Assembly: GCA_964482205.1 (NCBI GenBank)
Contig: CAYZWI010000010.1
Coordinates: forward strand, 62,001-126,000
Length of the DNA stretch: 64,000 nt
Direction of reading: 5' to 3'
Source: JAZDGX01 sp964482205
GTDB taxonomy: Bacteria; Eisenbacteria; RBG-16-71-46; CAIMUX01; WJJG01
Shown piece by piece: positions 1 through 8,479 of this stretch (position 1 is its first letter; every line of letters starts with the position of its first letter). The translations under genes and the position numbers were made by a program. A model generated the notes under the pieces. It did no database searches and was not told the DNA's origin. It saw nothing but the letters and a program-made list of their open reading frames with translations.

Positions 1-363
1 GGGACCCGTTGGGGCCGATTCCCGAGCATCGGGGCCCTGTTTCCGGCCCCCAGCCGGCCTGAAACGACGCGCTTTTCCGATCCCCGGCGCTTTCCGGGGG
101 CCGCCGGCACTTGGCATCCCGCTGTCGACCCGGCCACTTCCCCGACGCCGGCCACACTTCCCCGATCCCGGGTTGAGTGTTTCTCCTAGCCCCTGTCCTC
201 TTTCCCCCGATTCCCCGCCCGCTTCCCTGTTCTGCTAAGTGCTCGCGATTGGAAAATGGGATCAGGAAGACGCTTCCGAGGTCTTCATCCAAGAGAGGCG
301 GCATGGCACGAGGGGCCGACAGCGGCTGGGAAGATGAAGCGCGCCAGAAGACGATGGGTCCAC
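1..363. other. left-edge region without a recognised gene
   Basis: GC-rich sequence downstream of the YihY/BrkB gene. The frames that stay open give low-complexity Pro/Arg/Ser translations without a plausible start and ribosome binding site. I see no recognisable RNA, promoter or clear terminator. Confidence 0.5.
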
Positions 364-1779
364 TCAGCGCTTGAAGAGTTTCACCGGGCCGGCCTGGGCA
401 GGGCCGCCGCGCTTGTCCGCCGAGGAGACGATGTCGGCGAAGCTCGTGCTCTTTCCGAGGCGGGCGAGGCTCTCGTCGATCTGAAGCAGGATGCGCTCCA
501 CTTCTCGCAGTCCCGGCTTGTGCATGCCATTGGGCGTGGATGTTCCCGTCATGCGCAGGCACTCGATCACATCGTGCACCGTCAGGCTTTGCGGATCGCG
601 GGCGGGAACGAGGCCGCCTTCGCCGCGATCGCGAGTGCGCACGATTTCGTGCAGCAGCTCGCCCGCCGCGAGATCGCTGACGGTGGAACGGACGAGACGC
701 ACGGCGATGTGCAGGCGCGACGAGAGCGCCGCGACCGTCGGCGCCGGCTCCCCGTCGTGATACGAGCGGCAGATCTCGGTCATGCAGATCAAGCCCGCTT
801 TCATCCGCTCACGGAAGCTGGCCGTGACCGCGCCTTCCTCGAGCTGGAAATCGTCCGCCGCTTCGCGGGCGAAGGTGAGCAAGGCGCCGAAGAGCACGAT
901 CACCCAGCTGAGCTGCACCCATAGAAACAAGAGCGGGATGGCGACCAGCGGACCGTAGAGGGTCTGATACATGCTCGCCGAAGACAGGTAGAATCCGTAG
1001 CCCCACTTGCTGATTTCCCACAAGAGCCCCGACACCAGCGCACCGCCGAGCGCGGAGAGCACATTTACGCGCGTGTTCGGCATGATCCAATAGAGCAGGG
1101 TGAGGCCGAGGATCGTGATTCCGATCGGCAGGATTCCATAGACGGCGAATACGACGAAGCTGCCCACCGGCGCGAAGCTCTCCAAACGATCGAAAATGCT
1201 GGCGTGTTGAATCGAGGCCGTGAGCGTGACGCTAAGCGCGGTGAGGAACGGACCGAGCACGGCGATGGTCGTATAGGTGGTCAGACGCTGGATCAGGTTC
1301 CGTCCGCGCTTGATGCCCCAGATGTGGTTGAAGGCATCTTCGACGGTGGCCAGAAGGCCGAACACGCCCCCGAGCAGGAACGCGATGTTGATTCCCTGGA
1401 ACGCGGTCGCGCCTTGAAAATACTTGGAGAGGAAGGCGGCCACTTGATCCTGCACGCTCGGGACGACATTGCGCAGCACAAAGCGCTGAAGGGCGAGGCG
1501 GACTTCCTCGAGGCCGCCGAAGACGCCGAGCAGGCTGAAGGCGAGGACGATGCCGGGAACCAGCGCGAAGAGGGTCGCGAGCGTCATCGCGGCGGCGCGC
1601 ACCGGGATCTGGCCGCGCGGCAGGCTGCGGCCGACGACCACGATCACGCGCAGTTGCCGGTAGGCAAAACCGCGCAGACCCCTGCTGGTGCGGAAATCCT
1701 CTTCCCAGAGGCGTTCGCCGAGGAGTTCTCCCAGGCGCTTGAATCTCTGCCTCCAGGCTGTCCAATCGATGAGCGCCAT
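364..1779 (-). CDS. YihY/virulence factor BrkB family membrane protein
   Basis: This 471-residue inner-membrane protein belongs to the YihY/BrkB (UPF0761) family, once misnamed RNase BN; its transport role is not settled. It shows the family's N-terminal region (R-A-A-A-M-T-L-A-T-L-F-A-L-V-P) and about six hydrophobic segments up to roughly residue 300. A soluble tail of about 150 residues follows and resembles a winged-helix module (two short helices then S-x-L-V-R-S-T-V), which many YihY proteins carry. The ATG is preceded by AAAGGAG only two bases away, so the exact start is slightly uncertain. It stands alone; the next gene on the same strand ends 52 bp upstream. Confidence 0.85.
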   Translation of the reverse strand: MALIDWTAWRQRFKRLGELLGERLWEEDFRTSRGLRGFAYRQLRVIVVVGRSLPRGQIPVRAAAMTLATLFALVPGIVLAFSLLGVFGGLEEVRLALQRFVLRNVVPSVQDQVAAFLSKYFQGATAFQGINIAFLLGGVFGLLATVEDAFNHIWGIKRGRNLIQRLTTYTTIAVLGPFLTALSVTLTASIQHASIFDRLESFAPVGSFVVFAVYGILPIGITILGLTLLYWIMPNTRVNVLSALGGALVSGLLWEISKWGYGFYLSSASMYQTLYGPLVAIPLLFLWVQLSWVIVLFGALLTFAREAADDFQLEEGAVTASFRERMKAGLICMTEICRSYHDGEPAPTVAALSSRLHIAVRLVRSTVSDLAAGELLHEIVRTRDRGEGGLVPARDPQSLTVHDVIECLRMTGTSTPNGMHKPGLREVERILLQIDESLARLGKSTSFADIVSSADKRGGPAQAGPVKLFKR

Positions 1780-1831
1780 GGCTCCTTTCAGAAGCCGCCG
1801 CGAGCCCGGGATAGCATTCCCGGCGCGCGGG

Positions 1832-3142
1832 TCAATGCGTGTCGTCCCTTTCCATCGCGTCGCTCACATCCCGGTCTTCGATCCCGTCGCCCATCTCGTC
1901 GCCATCACCCACATTCTCATCGCCCCGGTCATCGACGCGCAAAGCATCATCGCCGGAGTCATCATCGCGCTGCCCCTCATCGCCCAGGTCGTCGGCATGC
2001 AGGTCCTCGCCCGCGTCATCAGGCTCGTGCGATTCGGCGAAGGTCAGGAACCGTTTGGCTGCCGTCCGGTCGATACCCAGCAGAGTCGCCATCTGATCCA
2101 GGGAGACCAGGCGTTTCAGGTACATCGCCATCCCCAGATTCACGAAGCGCACCGGGTGATGGACCGCGTAATCCAAACACACTTCCTCCGCGCCGCGCTG
2201 CGACGCCTCTTTGGCGTCAAGGGCATCCGATTCTGCGCGGATCGCGCGCGCTTCCGTGACGGGAAGCACTCCGAGATCGGTCAGCCGGTGCAACGCGGCC
2301 GCCGATTCCACGCCGTAGTAATACGCAAGATCGGCCAGTCGAGAGAGCTTCAAGGCTTTGGGATGCACATCGAAGAGCTTCGCGCTGTGCAGGAAGTGTT
2401 CGGCCGGCATGAGGAAGGCCCGCGCGAAGAGATCCGCCCGCATTTCGGAAACGGCGAAGCCGCCGACTCGCGCGGGCGGCAACTCGCCTTGCTCGAACAA
2501 ACGCCCGCCTCCCATCGCCTGGGATGCGGAGTCATCGGACGAGAGGCAGAAGCGGTTTTCGTACGGATCCACATCGGCGAGCAAGTGGCCGTATTCGTGC
2601 GCGAGGATGAAGCGCCCCGCCGGAGAATCGGGAGGCGCGAGCGAGAGAAGCGCCGGGCCGGTGGCGGCATCGAAGAGGAACGCGCCCGCTCGGGTGAGTC
2701 CTTGCGGAACGGGCCACTGAATGGCCTTGATCCCGCGATCGTCCAGGAGATCGGCCAGATCCTCGATCGGACCCCCGAGCATCTCGAAGTTCTCGCGCTC
2801 GACGCTCGCCAGCGCTTCAGCTTCGTGCACGAGATCGCCCGCATGTTCCCTGCGCACCACCGAGGCGTGCGTCGACAGATCGTAGATCACTTCGCCTTGA
2901 ATGCGCCGTTCCATGTGCGCGAATCGCAAGCAGAGATGAACGAAGTGACGAATCACATCCCGTTGCGCGACCTGCAAATCATCCAGCGAGAGAAAGGTGT
3001 CAGCCAATTCGGCCGAGCGTTCCTCCCAATCCCTGGGCAGCGGCTCGAACTTGGTGCGAGCACGCCGGGCATGCGGGCGCCCGGCGCCCGGGCTGTCCCC
3101 TCGCTCCGCGACTTCCCATTCCCTGGGATCGTCTTTCGACAT
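1832..3142 (-). CDS. ImmA/IrrE-type zinc metallopeptidase with acidic tail
   Basis: This 436-residue protein carries an HEYGH zinc motif at residues 182-186. Downstream is the E-M-R-A-D-L-F-A-R-A-F-L-M-P segment (Glu233), the usual third ligand of the ImmA/IrrE (M78) fold. Such peptidases commonly cleave a repressor or act as toxin-linked or stress regulators. The N-terminal ~130 residues are helical and unlike the usual XRE DNA-binding domain. The last ~65 residues are an Asp/Glu/Gly-rich tail with D-D-x-G-D repeats. The start has GGAG five bases upstream. It lies 12 bp behind the BtpA-like gene, so the two are probably co-transcribed. The target is unknown. Confidence 0.75.
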   Translation of the reverse strand: MSKDDPREWEVAERGDSPGAGRPHARRARTKFEPLPRDWEERSAELADTFLSLDDLQVAQRDVIRHFVHLCLRFAHMERRIQGEVIYDLSTHASVVRREHAGDLVHEAEALASVERENFEMLGGPIEDLADLLDDRGIKAIQWPVPQGLTRAGAFLFDAATGPALLSLAPPDSPAGRFILAHEYGHLLADVDPYENRFCLSSDDSASQAMGGGRLFEQGELPPARVGGFAVSEMRADLFARAFLMPAEHFLHSAKLFDVHPKALKLSRLADLAYYYGVESAAALHRLTDLGVLPVTEARAIRAESDALDAKEASQRGAEEVCLDYAVHHPVRFVNLGMAMYLKRLVSLDQMATLLGIDRTAAKRFLTFAESHEPDDAGEDLHADDLGDEGQRDDDSGDDALRVDDRGDENVGDGDEMGDGIEDRDVSDAMERDDTH

Positions 3143-3154
3143 GCGATCTCCGAT

Positions 3155-4015
3155 CTATCTTTCGCCGGCGTCCTGCTTCCCTGACGCCGCATCGTTGTCC
3201 GTCAGACGCTTGTGCTCGGCGGTCAACTCCCTCACGCGGCCGCGATCCACCGGCTTCCCCGCGAGCCCCGATTCTTTGAGTGAACTGCCCACCAGGAATC
3301 CGTCCGCCGCTTTCCAATAGCGTCCGAGTTGCGAAGCGCGCACGCCGCTTCCCACGATCCAGGGAATCCCCTTTACGCGGGCGCGCAGTCGCTCCAAAAG
3401 CGCGAGGTCCGCTTCCTCGCCGGTGCGCGGGCCGGTCACGATCAAGGCATCCGCCATTGCCCGCTGCTGCAGGTCCCACGCGACTTCCAGCGCATCGCAG
3501 GGCACGGGCGGGTGCGCGTGCTTGACCAGCACGTCCGCCCAGATCTGCACCTTCGCGTGCAAGGCGCTCCGGCGACGAAGAAGCTCGGCTGCTCTCCCGA
3601 CGACGGGCCCCTGATCTGTCAGCATCAACCCCGAGAGGACATTCACGCGCACGAATCTCGCCCGGGCGGCGACCGCGACGGCAAGCGCCGCCTCGCCATC
3701 CGAGCGCAGCACGTTGACCCCGAGGGGAAAATCCCCCAGCCGGCGAATTCGCGCCGTGACGACCGCCATGGCGGCGACCGTCTCGGCAGGCACCCGGCCG
3801 GGGAAAAAGGGCCGGTCGCCGAAGTTCTCGACCAGCAGCCCGTGCATCCCGCCTTCGAGGTAGGCGGTCGCATCGGTGACGGCCCGCCGAACGACGCCAA
3901 GCATGCCCAGCCCGTACCCCGGCGCGCCAGGCAGGGGCGGAAGATGCACCACTCCGATGAGCGGCTTCTCGATTCCAGGTCGCTTGAGCACGAACTCTTC
4001 AACCCCGTGGGTCAT
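3155..4015 (-). CDS. BtpA/SgcQ family TIM-barrel protein
   Basis: A 286-residue protein with the family's opening signature (L-I-G-V-V-H-L-P-P-L-P-G) and the later E-N-F-G-D-x-P-F segment. BtpA is linked to photosystem I assembly in cyanobacteria, but most homologues, such as SgcQ, are uncharacterised TIM-barrel proteins in sugar or nucleoside contexts; no photosynthesis genes are seen here. An in-frame extension reaches 4282, but its translation is low-complexity and conserved sequence starts at the ATG at 4015, so I chose that. It is probably first gene of a two-gene unit with the metallopeptidase. Confidence 0.8.
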   Translation of the reverse strand: MTHGVEEFVLKRPGIEKPLIGVVHLPPLPGAPGYGLGMLGVVRRAVTDATAYLEGGMHGLLVENFGDRPFFPGRVPAETVAAMAVVTARIRRLGDFPLGVNVLRSDGEAALAVAVAARARFVRVNVLSGLMLTDQGPVVGRAAELLRRRSALHAKVQIWADVLVKHAHPPVPCDALEVAWDLQQRAMADALIVTGPRTGEEADLALLERLRARVKGIPWIVGSGVRASQLGRYWKAADGFLVGSSLKESGLAGKPVDRGRVRELTAEHKRLTDNDAASGKQDAGER

Positions 4016-4246
4016 CTCGGGATCGCAAGGGACGAGAACGGGATGCGGACGGAATGCCTGGCGAGGCCTACCCAATCGCTCGCACCGGCCTGTCAGCCGC
4101 AAAGCACTCCCAGGAACCCGAACCGCTGCGACCGCCGCGCGAAAAGGCCCGCGAACCGCCGCCCGCCTGTGGACAACGCAAAGGAGTGAGGTTGGGGGCG
4201 ACCGGGGGGAGTCTAGCATCGGGACGGGCTTCAGGGGAAGCTCGGG

Positions 4247-4407
4247 CTTGTGGTTCGAAGATTCGGGTGGAATCGGGTGCAAGTATTTGGGGCGAAGTGA
4301 AGTACGCCGAAATCGGGTTCTTGAGAGGCAAACCAGGCCAAACCGGCTTCAAGTTATTCTCAGACAATTGGTTACATATCGCTTTGTCCGAATCTTCGAC
4401 CCACAAG
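4247..4407. mobile_element. MITE-like element, copy 1
   Basis: A 161-bp intergenic stretch bounded by inverted repeats. The left end reads CTTGTGGTTCGAAGATTCGG (4247-4266). The right end (4388-4407), read on the minus strand, is CTTGTGGGTCGAAGATTCGG, 19 of 20 identical. The interior is visibly AT-richer than the surroundings and has no ORF. A second copy with the same ends and different interior is at 50088-50243. No clear target-site duplication was found. It sits between the 5' end of btpA and the 3' end of hsp20. Confidence 0.5.
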
Positions 4408-4419
4408 GGGTAGAACAAC

Positions 4420-4448
4420 AAGAGGCCGGGGGCTCCCCCCGGCCTCTT
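4420..4448 (-). terminator. intrinsic terminator of hsp20
   Basis: A perfect 13-bp stem (AAGAGGCCGGGGG against its complement) with a 3-nt loop lies 25 bp past the hsp20 stop codon. On the minus strand it is followed by a T-rich run (GTTGTTCT). Confidence 0.8.
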
Positions 4449-4472
4449 CCCTCCAGGCATCGTCGCCTGTCG

Positions 4473-4916
4473 CTACTTCACTTCGATCCGCCGCTTGCGC
4501 GCGGCCTCCGCCTTGGGAAGCGTGACCTCGAGGACTCCGTCCTGGAAGGCCGCCTCGATCTTGTCGGGCTGCACATCACCGGGGAAACGGAGCGAGCGAG
4601 TGAACTTGCCCACGAACCGTTCCGTGCGATGGACCTGCCCGTCGGCCTTCTCCGATTCCTCCTTTCGCTCTCCCGAGAGCGTCAGCACATCGCCTTCGAA
4701 GCTGATCTCGACCTGTTCGCGGTTCATTCCGGGCAAATCGACCTTCACCGTGTAAGCGCTTTCGTTCTCCCGGACATCGAGCGCCGGCATCCAATCACAT
4801 GAGGTTGCGGGAGAGAGCCCGAAGAGCTCGTCGAACATGCTCCAGCGATTCGTCAACGAAGAGTCGTCGTTGGCCCAACGGGTCGGGGTTCTCGGCGTCC
4901 AGCGTACGAGTGTCAT
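4473..4916 (-). CDS. hsp20: Hsp20/alpha-crystallin small heat shock protein
   Basis: A 147-residue holdase chaperone that binds unfolding proteins in the cytoplasm without ATP. The alpha-crystallin domain runs from about residue 40 to 140, including D-L-P-G-M, E-I-S-F-E-G-D-V-L-T-L-S-G-E-R, the R-S-L-R-F-P-G-D-V segment, and G-V-L-E-V-T-L-P-K, followed by a short basic C-terminus. The ATG at 4916 has a very strong ribosome binding site (AAGGAGGTC) 6 bp away, which settles it over a longer in-frame extension. It is monocistronic, with its own terminator. No CIRCE element is visible upstream. Confidence 0.95.
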   Translation of the reverse strand: MTLVRWTPRTPTRWANDDSSLTNRWSMFDELFGLSPATSCDWMPALDVRENESAYTVKVDLPGMNREQVEISFEGDVLTLSGERKEESEKADGQVHRTERFVGKFTRSLRFPGDVQPDKIEAAFQDGVLEVTLPKAEAARKRRIEVK

Positions 4917-5504
4917 GGTCTGACCTCCTTTTTCTTGCGGCGGCCCATCTTCGCGGCCGCCATTTGAAGCTTCATGCCTTTCTTGTTCTGACCGGGGGAG
5001 CCTCGCCTTCTGCATTCCTGCTCCCTTGGCGATATGACTACTTGCAGGCTTCATGCCAGGACGTGAGGAATGACATGGGCGCGGCGAAAAGCAGGCGCTG
5101 CTCCCGTGCAGCGGCTGGCGGGCAGGCCGCCGGGCGATCCCCTTTCCACAGGCAAATCATTACAAATGAATCATTTGTCTGACTGCACCGATGGTTCATG
5201 CGGCCATGGGAATCGACCGGCTGGGAATCGTTGGGGGACAGAGCCAATCGAAACTGGAATCAAGTCCATCGTGATGATAGACTTTATGTTTCGCATTGAA
5301 ACATATCCTGTGTTGCTTTGTGAACCATGATTTCCGATCGCATCAATCTGCCGGGCGGCCGCCTTGACACCGTCGCGCACCTCTTTCTAGCCTGCTTCCA
5401 GTTTGCCTCTTGAACGAAACGAGGCATCCAGCCGCGCGCTCGTCTCGCTGCAACGCCATCCGATGAGACGAAGGAAGGCGGGATGAATGAAGGGGAGGAC
5501 ATCG
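4917..5504. other. hsp20-thiD divergent intergenic region with two palindromes
   Basis: A 588-bp gap between divergent genes, AT-rich from about 5150 to 5340. It holds two perfect operator-like inverted repeats. The first is ACAAATGA-A-TCATTTGT at 5162-5178. The second is TATGTTTC-GCATT-GAAACATA at 5285-5305. No TPP riboswitch sequence and no convincing ORF was found. Confidence 0.6.
5364..5392 (+). promoter_or_regulatory. possible promoter of the thi operon
   Basis: TTGACA, a 17-bp spacer, then CTAGCC. The -35 box is consensus and the -10 is poor. It lies about 110 bp upstream of thiD. Confidence 0.35.
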
Positions 5505-6422
5505 ATGCACGACAGCGCGCATAACCGGCCGGATCCCGAGCAGGCTCGCAACGCCGGCCGAGAGCGCGATCCTGAGTGCGCTCGCAACGCCAGCCGCGAT
5601 CACGCTCCCGAGCGCGCTCGCCGCGAACGCCTTCCCATCGTTCTCACGATCGGCGGATCGGATCCCAGCGGAGGTGCGGGCATTCAGGCGGACCTGAAGA
5701 CCGTGCACGCAATGGGCGGCTACGCGCTGTCCGTCATCACTGCGATCACGGCGCAGAGCTCACATCGTGTTTCCGGGTGGGAGGCGGTTGGTCCCGAAAT
5801 CGTGGGGGCTCAGCTGCGCGCACTCGCTGAAGACTTTTCTCCCGACGCCATCAAGACGGGCATGCTCGCCAACGCGGCCACGGTTTCCACGGTCGCAGAT
5901 TTCTTGAAAGACAATGGCTGGCACCGTCGCGCGCCGCTGATCGTCGATCCCGTCCTCGAGTCGACGAGCGGGCGCGAGCTGCTCGACCATGCGGGTCTGG
6001 AGGCGCTTCGCGAGAAGCTTCTTCCGCTCGCGTTTGCCTGCACGCCCAATTGGCCGGAGGCCGCTGTGCTGACCGGCGTCAAGGTCGTCGATGACGAAAG
6101 CGCCGCGCGAGCCGGGAAGGCGCTGCTCGATGCCGGCGCGCAATCGGCGATCATCACAGGAGGACATGGAGCGGGAGAGGCGAGCGTGGATGTTCTCGTG
6201 ACGGCCCAAGCGACCACGCTCATTTCGCTGCCGCGCGTGCGAGGAACCGCCCACGGAACCGGGTGCGCATTCGCGAGCGCTCTCGCGGTCGGGCTTGGGC
6301 AAGGTTTCGGGATCGAAGAGGCTGCGCGCCGGGCGAAAGACCATGTCGCCCGGGCTCTCATCTCTCCCTTGCTCCTCGGCCAGCAAAGCCCGATCCTGGA
6401 TCCTTTCGGCTTCCGCTCGTAA
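5505..6422 (+). CDS. thiD: hydroxymethylpyrimidine/phosphomethylpyrimidine kinase ThiD
   Basis: ThiD phosphorylates HMP to HMP-P and then HMP-PP, the pyrimidine half of thiamine. The 305-residue protein has the ribokinase-fold signature T-I-G-G-S-D-P-S-G-G-A-G-I-Q-A-D, the D-A-I-K-T-G-M-L motif, D-P-V-x-x-S-T-S-G, and the catalytic glycine-rich G-T-A-H-G-T-G-C-A-F-A-S-A near the C-terminus. A non-conserved Arg/Ala-rich stretch of about 40 residues precedes the core. The ATG at 5505 has GGGGAGG 6 bp upstream; an ATG at 5487 is possible. It is the first gene of thiD-thiE-thiL, 36 bp ahead of thiE. Confidence 0.93.
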   Translation: MHDSAHNRPDPEQARNAGRERDPECARNASRDHAPERARRERLPIVLTIGGSDPSGGAGIQADLKTVHAMGGYALSVITAITAQSSHRVSGWEAVGPEIVGAQLRALAEDFSPDAIKTGMLANAATVSTVADFLKDNGWHRRAPLIVDPVLESTSGRELLDHAGLEALREKLLPLAFACTPNWPEAAVLTGVKVVDDESAARAGKALLDAGAQSAIITGGHGAGEASVDVLVTAQATTLISLPRVRGTAHGTGCAFASALAVGLGQGFGIEEAARRAKDHVARALISPLLLGQQSPILDPFGFRS

Positions 6423-6458
6423 GGAGCAGGACCGCTCATCGATGGAGATGCATCACTC

Positions 6459-7133
6459 GTGAGAGAAATCGGCCGGCTTCATGTGCTCGTCGGCTCGGCG
6501 CGCCCGATTCCCGGGCAGGCGCCCGCTTCGCCCGCGCGCTCCACCCTGGAGATCGCCCGACTGGCGATCCAGGGCGGCGCCGATGTCATTCAGCTGCGCG
6601 AAAAGGGAGCGTCCACGCGCGAATGGATCGAGACGGGGCGCGCGCTCGTCGCCCTGGCGCGCGAGCACGATGTCCCGTTGATCGTCAACGACCGGGTGGA
6701 TGTCGCCATCGCCTGCGACGCGCACGGCGTCCACCTCGGCCGCAATGATCTTCCGATTCTCCTGGCGCGCGAGATGCTCGGGCCCGATCGCGTGATCGGA
6801 GGCTCCGCGAATTCGATCGAGGAAGCGATCGCGGCCGAGCGCGCGGGCGCCGACTATGTGGGCATCGGCCCCGTCCGGCCGACATCGAGCAAAGAAGACG
6901 CGGGCGATCTCGTGCCGCTCGACGATCTTCGCGCCCTCGTCGCCAAATTGGAAATTCCGATCATCGCGATCGGCGGCATCGGGCCTGAGTCTGCGGCGGA
7001 GATCATGGGCACGGGAGTGCGGGGTCTCGCGGTCATTCACGCGGTCAACGATGCGCCCGATCCGACGGCGGCGACGGCCGGGTTGCGGGCGATCATGGAG
7101 CGCGTGCTCGAGGAGCGACGATACCCGTGGTGA
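6459..7133 (+). CDS. thiE: thiamine-phosphate synthase ThiE
   Basis: ThiE joins HMP-PP with thiazole phosphate to give thiamine phosphate. The 224-residue TIM barrel shows the expected motifs: G-A-D-V-I-Q-L-R-E-K, L-I-V-N-D-R-V-D-V-A, G-V-H-L-G-R-N-D-L, G-A-D-Y-V-G-I-G-P-V-x-P-T-S-S-K, and a phosphate-binding A-I-G-G-I at the C-terminal side. The likely start is a GTG at 6459 with GGAG 11 bp upstream; the nearby ATG frames stop at once. Its stop overlaps the thiL start. Confidence 0.93.
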   Translation: MREIGRLHVLVGSARPIPGQAPASPARSTLEIARLAIQGGADVIQLREKGASTREWIETGRALVALAREHDVPLIVNDRVDVAIACDAHGVHLGRNDLPILLAREMLGPDRVIGGSANSIEEAIAAERAGADYVGIGPVRPTSSKEDAGDLVPLDDLRALVAKLEIPIIAIGGIGPESAAEIMGTGVRGLAVIHAVNDAPDPTAATAGLRAIMERVLEERRYPW

Positions 7134-8449
7134 GCTGCTCGCAGCGATTTCACGCGCCGGGCTGGCCTCCGGGCAAGCCGGTGGGAGAGCTCGGCGAGTT
7201 CGGACTGATCGCGCGTTTGCGCGAACAGGTGGGCCGCGCCGCGATCGGTCTCGCCCCACGCGCCGGCGCTCCCGTCACCGATGCCTTGCCCGACCGGCCG
7301 GCGGTGGTGGGCATCGGGGACGACGCGGCGGTGCTGCGCCCGCCGGCCGCATGGGACTTGCTCCTCACCTGCGACACGCTCGTCGAAGGGCGGCACTTCC
7401 GTCCGCAATGGTTGAGCGCACGAGAACTGGGCGCGCGCGCGGCCGAAGTGAACTTGAGCGACATCGCCGCGATGGGCGGACTGCCGGAGGCGGCGCTCAT
7501 CTCGCTGGGATTGCCCCCCGAGCTGTCGGTGGAAATGATCGATGAGATCTACACCGGGCTGCTCGACGCGCTCAGCGTGCACGGAGCGCGCATTATCGGC
7601 GGCAACATCGCGCGCACCGAACGGCTGCATCTGGATGTCACCTTGATGGGCCGCGTGGAAAAGGGCACCGGGCTCTTTCGCAGGAATGCAAAAGCGGGCG
7701 ACATTCTCTTCGTGACGGGCCACCCGGGACGCGCGGGCGCCGCGCTCGCCGCGCTCTCCGCCGAGGAAGGCCCGGCTGGCGAGGCGGCCGAGGCTTCGAT
7801 CTGGCAGCGGTTGGCGGAACGCGAAGCGTTCGCGGAGAATCTCCGGGCGGAAGCGGATGCGGCGGCAAAGGCGTCCGCGCAAGCGCTCGGGGATGCCTCG
7901 CCGCTCGCAACGCCGGGCGCATCGACGCACGCCACCCCGGGGGCATCGCCGCTCGAACGCTCGATGGCGGAAGCCGCGCGGGAGCGCATTCGCCGCCCTT
8001 ACGCGGTTCCGCGTGCACGCATCGAAATCGCGCGCTATCTTCTTCGCAATGGCATTTCCGAGTGCGCGATCGATTTGAGCGACGGGCTCGCCGGCGATGC
8101 CGCGCACCTCTGCGAAGAGAGCGGTGTGGGCATCGTGCTCGAAGAGCTCTTTCTTCCGATCCACGAAGACCTTCGTCACATCGGCGAATTGCGCGAAACC
8201 GATCCGCTCGTCTGGGTGCTCGGCCCGAGCGACGATTACGAGCTCCTCTTCACCGCTTCGCCCGGGAAGGCGGATGCCGTGTTTGCTCTTGCAGGTCTCT
8301 TCGGCGTTCCGGTGAGTCCCCTCGGGTCCGTCGTGGCTGAGCCAGGAGGGGTTCGTCTGCGCCATTCCGACGGATCGTTCAGCGAGCTCGCCGGAGGATG
8401 GGACCACTTGCGCGCCGGCGCGTGGCTCGAGAAGGACGAAGGAGAATGA
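7130..8449 (+). CDS. thiL: thiamine-monophosphate kinase ThiL
   Basis: ThiL phosphorylates thiamine phosphate to the cofactor thiamine diphosphate. It has the family's opening G-E-F-G-L-I, G-I-G-D-D-A-A-V, the metal-binding D-T-L-V-E-G-x-H-F, N-L-S-D-I-A-A-M-G-G, G-G-N-I-A-R, and the late D-L-S-D-G-L and S-D-D-Y-E-L-L-F-T motifs. At 439 residues it is about 110 longer than usual. An Ala/Glu-rich insert at about residues 205-285 separates the T-G-x-x-G-R-A-G-A-A segment from the C-terminal half. The GTG start overlaps the thiE stop (GTGA), with GAGGAG upstream, implying translational coupling. Confidence 0.92.
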   Translation: MSCSQRFHAPGWPPGKPVGELGEFGLIARLREQVGRAAIGLAPRAGAPVTDALPDRPAVVGIGDDAAVLRPPAAWDLLLTCDTLVEGRHFRPQWLSARELGARAAEVNLSDIAAMGGLPEAALISLGLPPELSVEMIDEIYTGLLDALSVHGARIIGGNIARTERLHLDVTLMGRVEKGTGLFRRNAKAGDILFVTGHPGRAGAALAALSAEEGPAGEAAEASIWQRLAEREAFAENLRAEADAAAKASAQALGDASPLATPGASTHATPGASPLERSMAEAARERIRRPYAVPRARIEIARYLLRNGISECAIDLSDGLAGDAAHLCEESGVGIVLEELFLPIHEDLRHIGELRETDPLVWVLGPSDDYELLFTASPGKADAVFALAGLFGVPVSPLGSVVAEPGGVRLRHSDGSFSELAGGWDHLRAGAWLEKDEGE

Positions 8450-8479
8450 GCAGTTTCATGGCGACCGAGGAATGCATCC

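Noticed and set aside
1688..3184. 498-codon plus-strand frame opposite the metallopeptidase gene
   Set aside because: Arg/His/Gln-rich translation with no motifs; it is the antisense shadow of a real high-GC gene carrying HEYGH.
4917..5100. CIRCE heat-shock operator upstream of hsp20
   Set aside because: No TTAGCACTC-N9-GAGTGCTAA-like sequence found.
5054..5504. TPP riboswitch upstream of the thiamine operon
   Set aside because: The conserved CUGAGA and GAACCUGAUC-type segments are not present in the leader.
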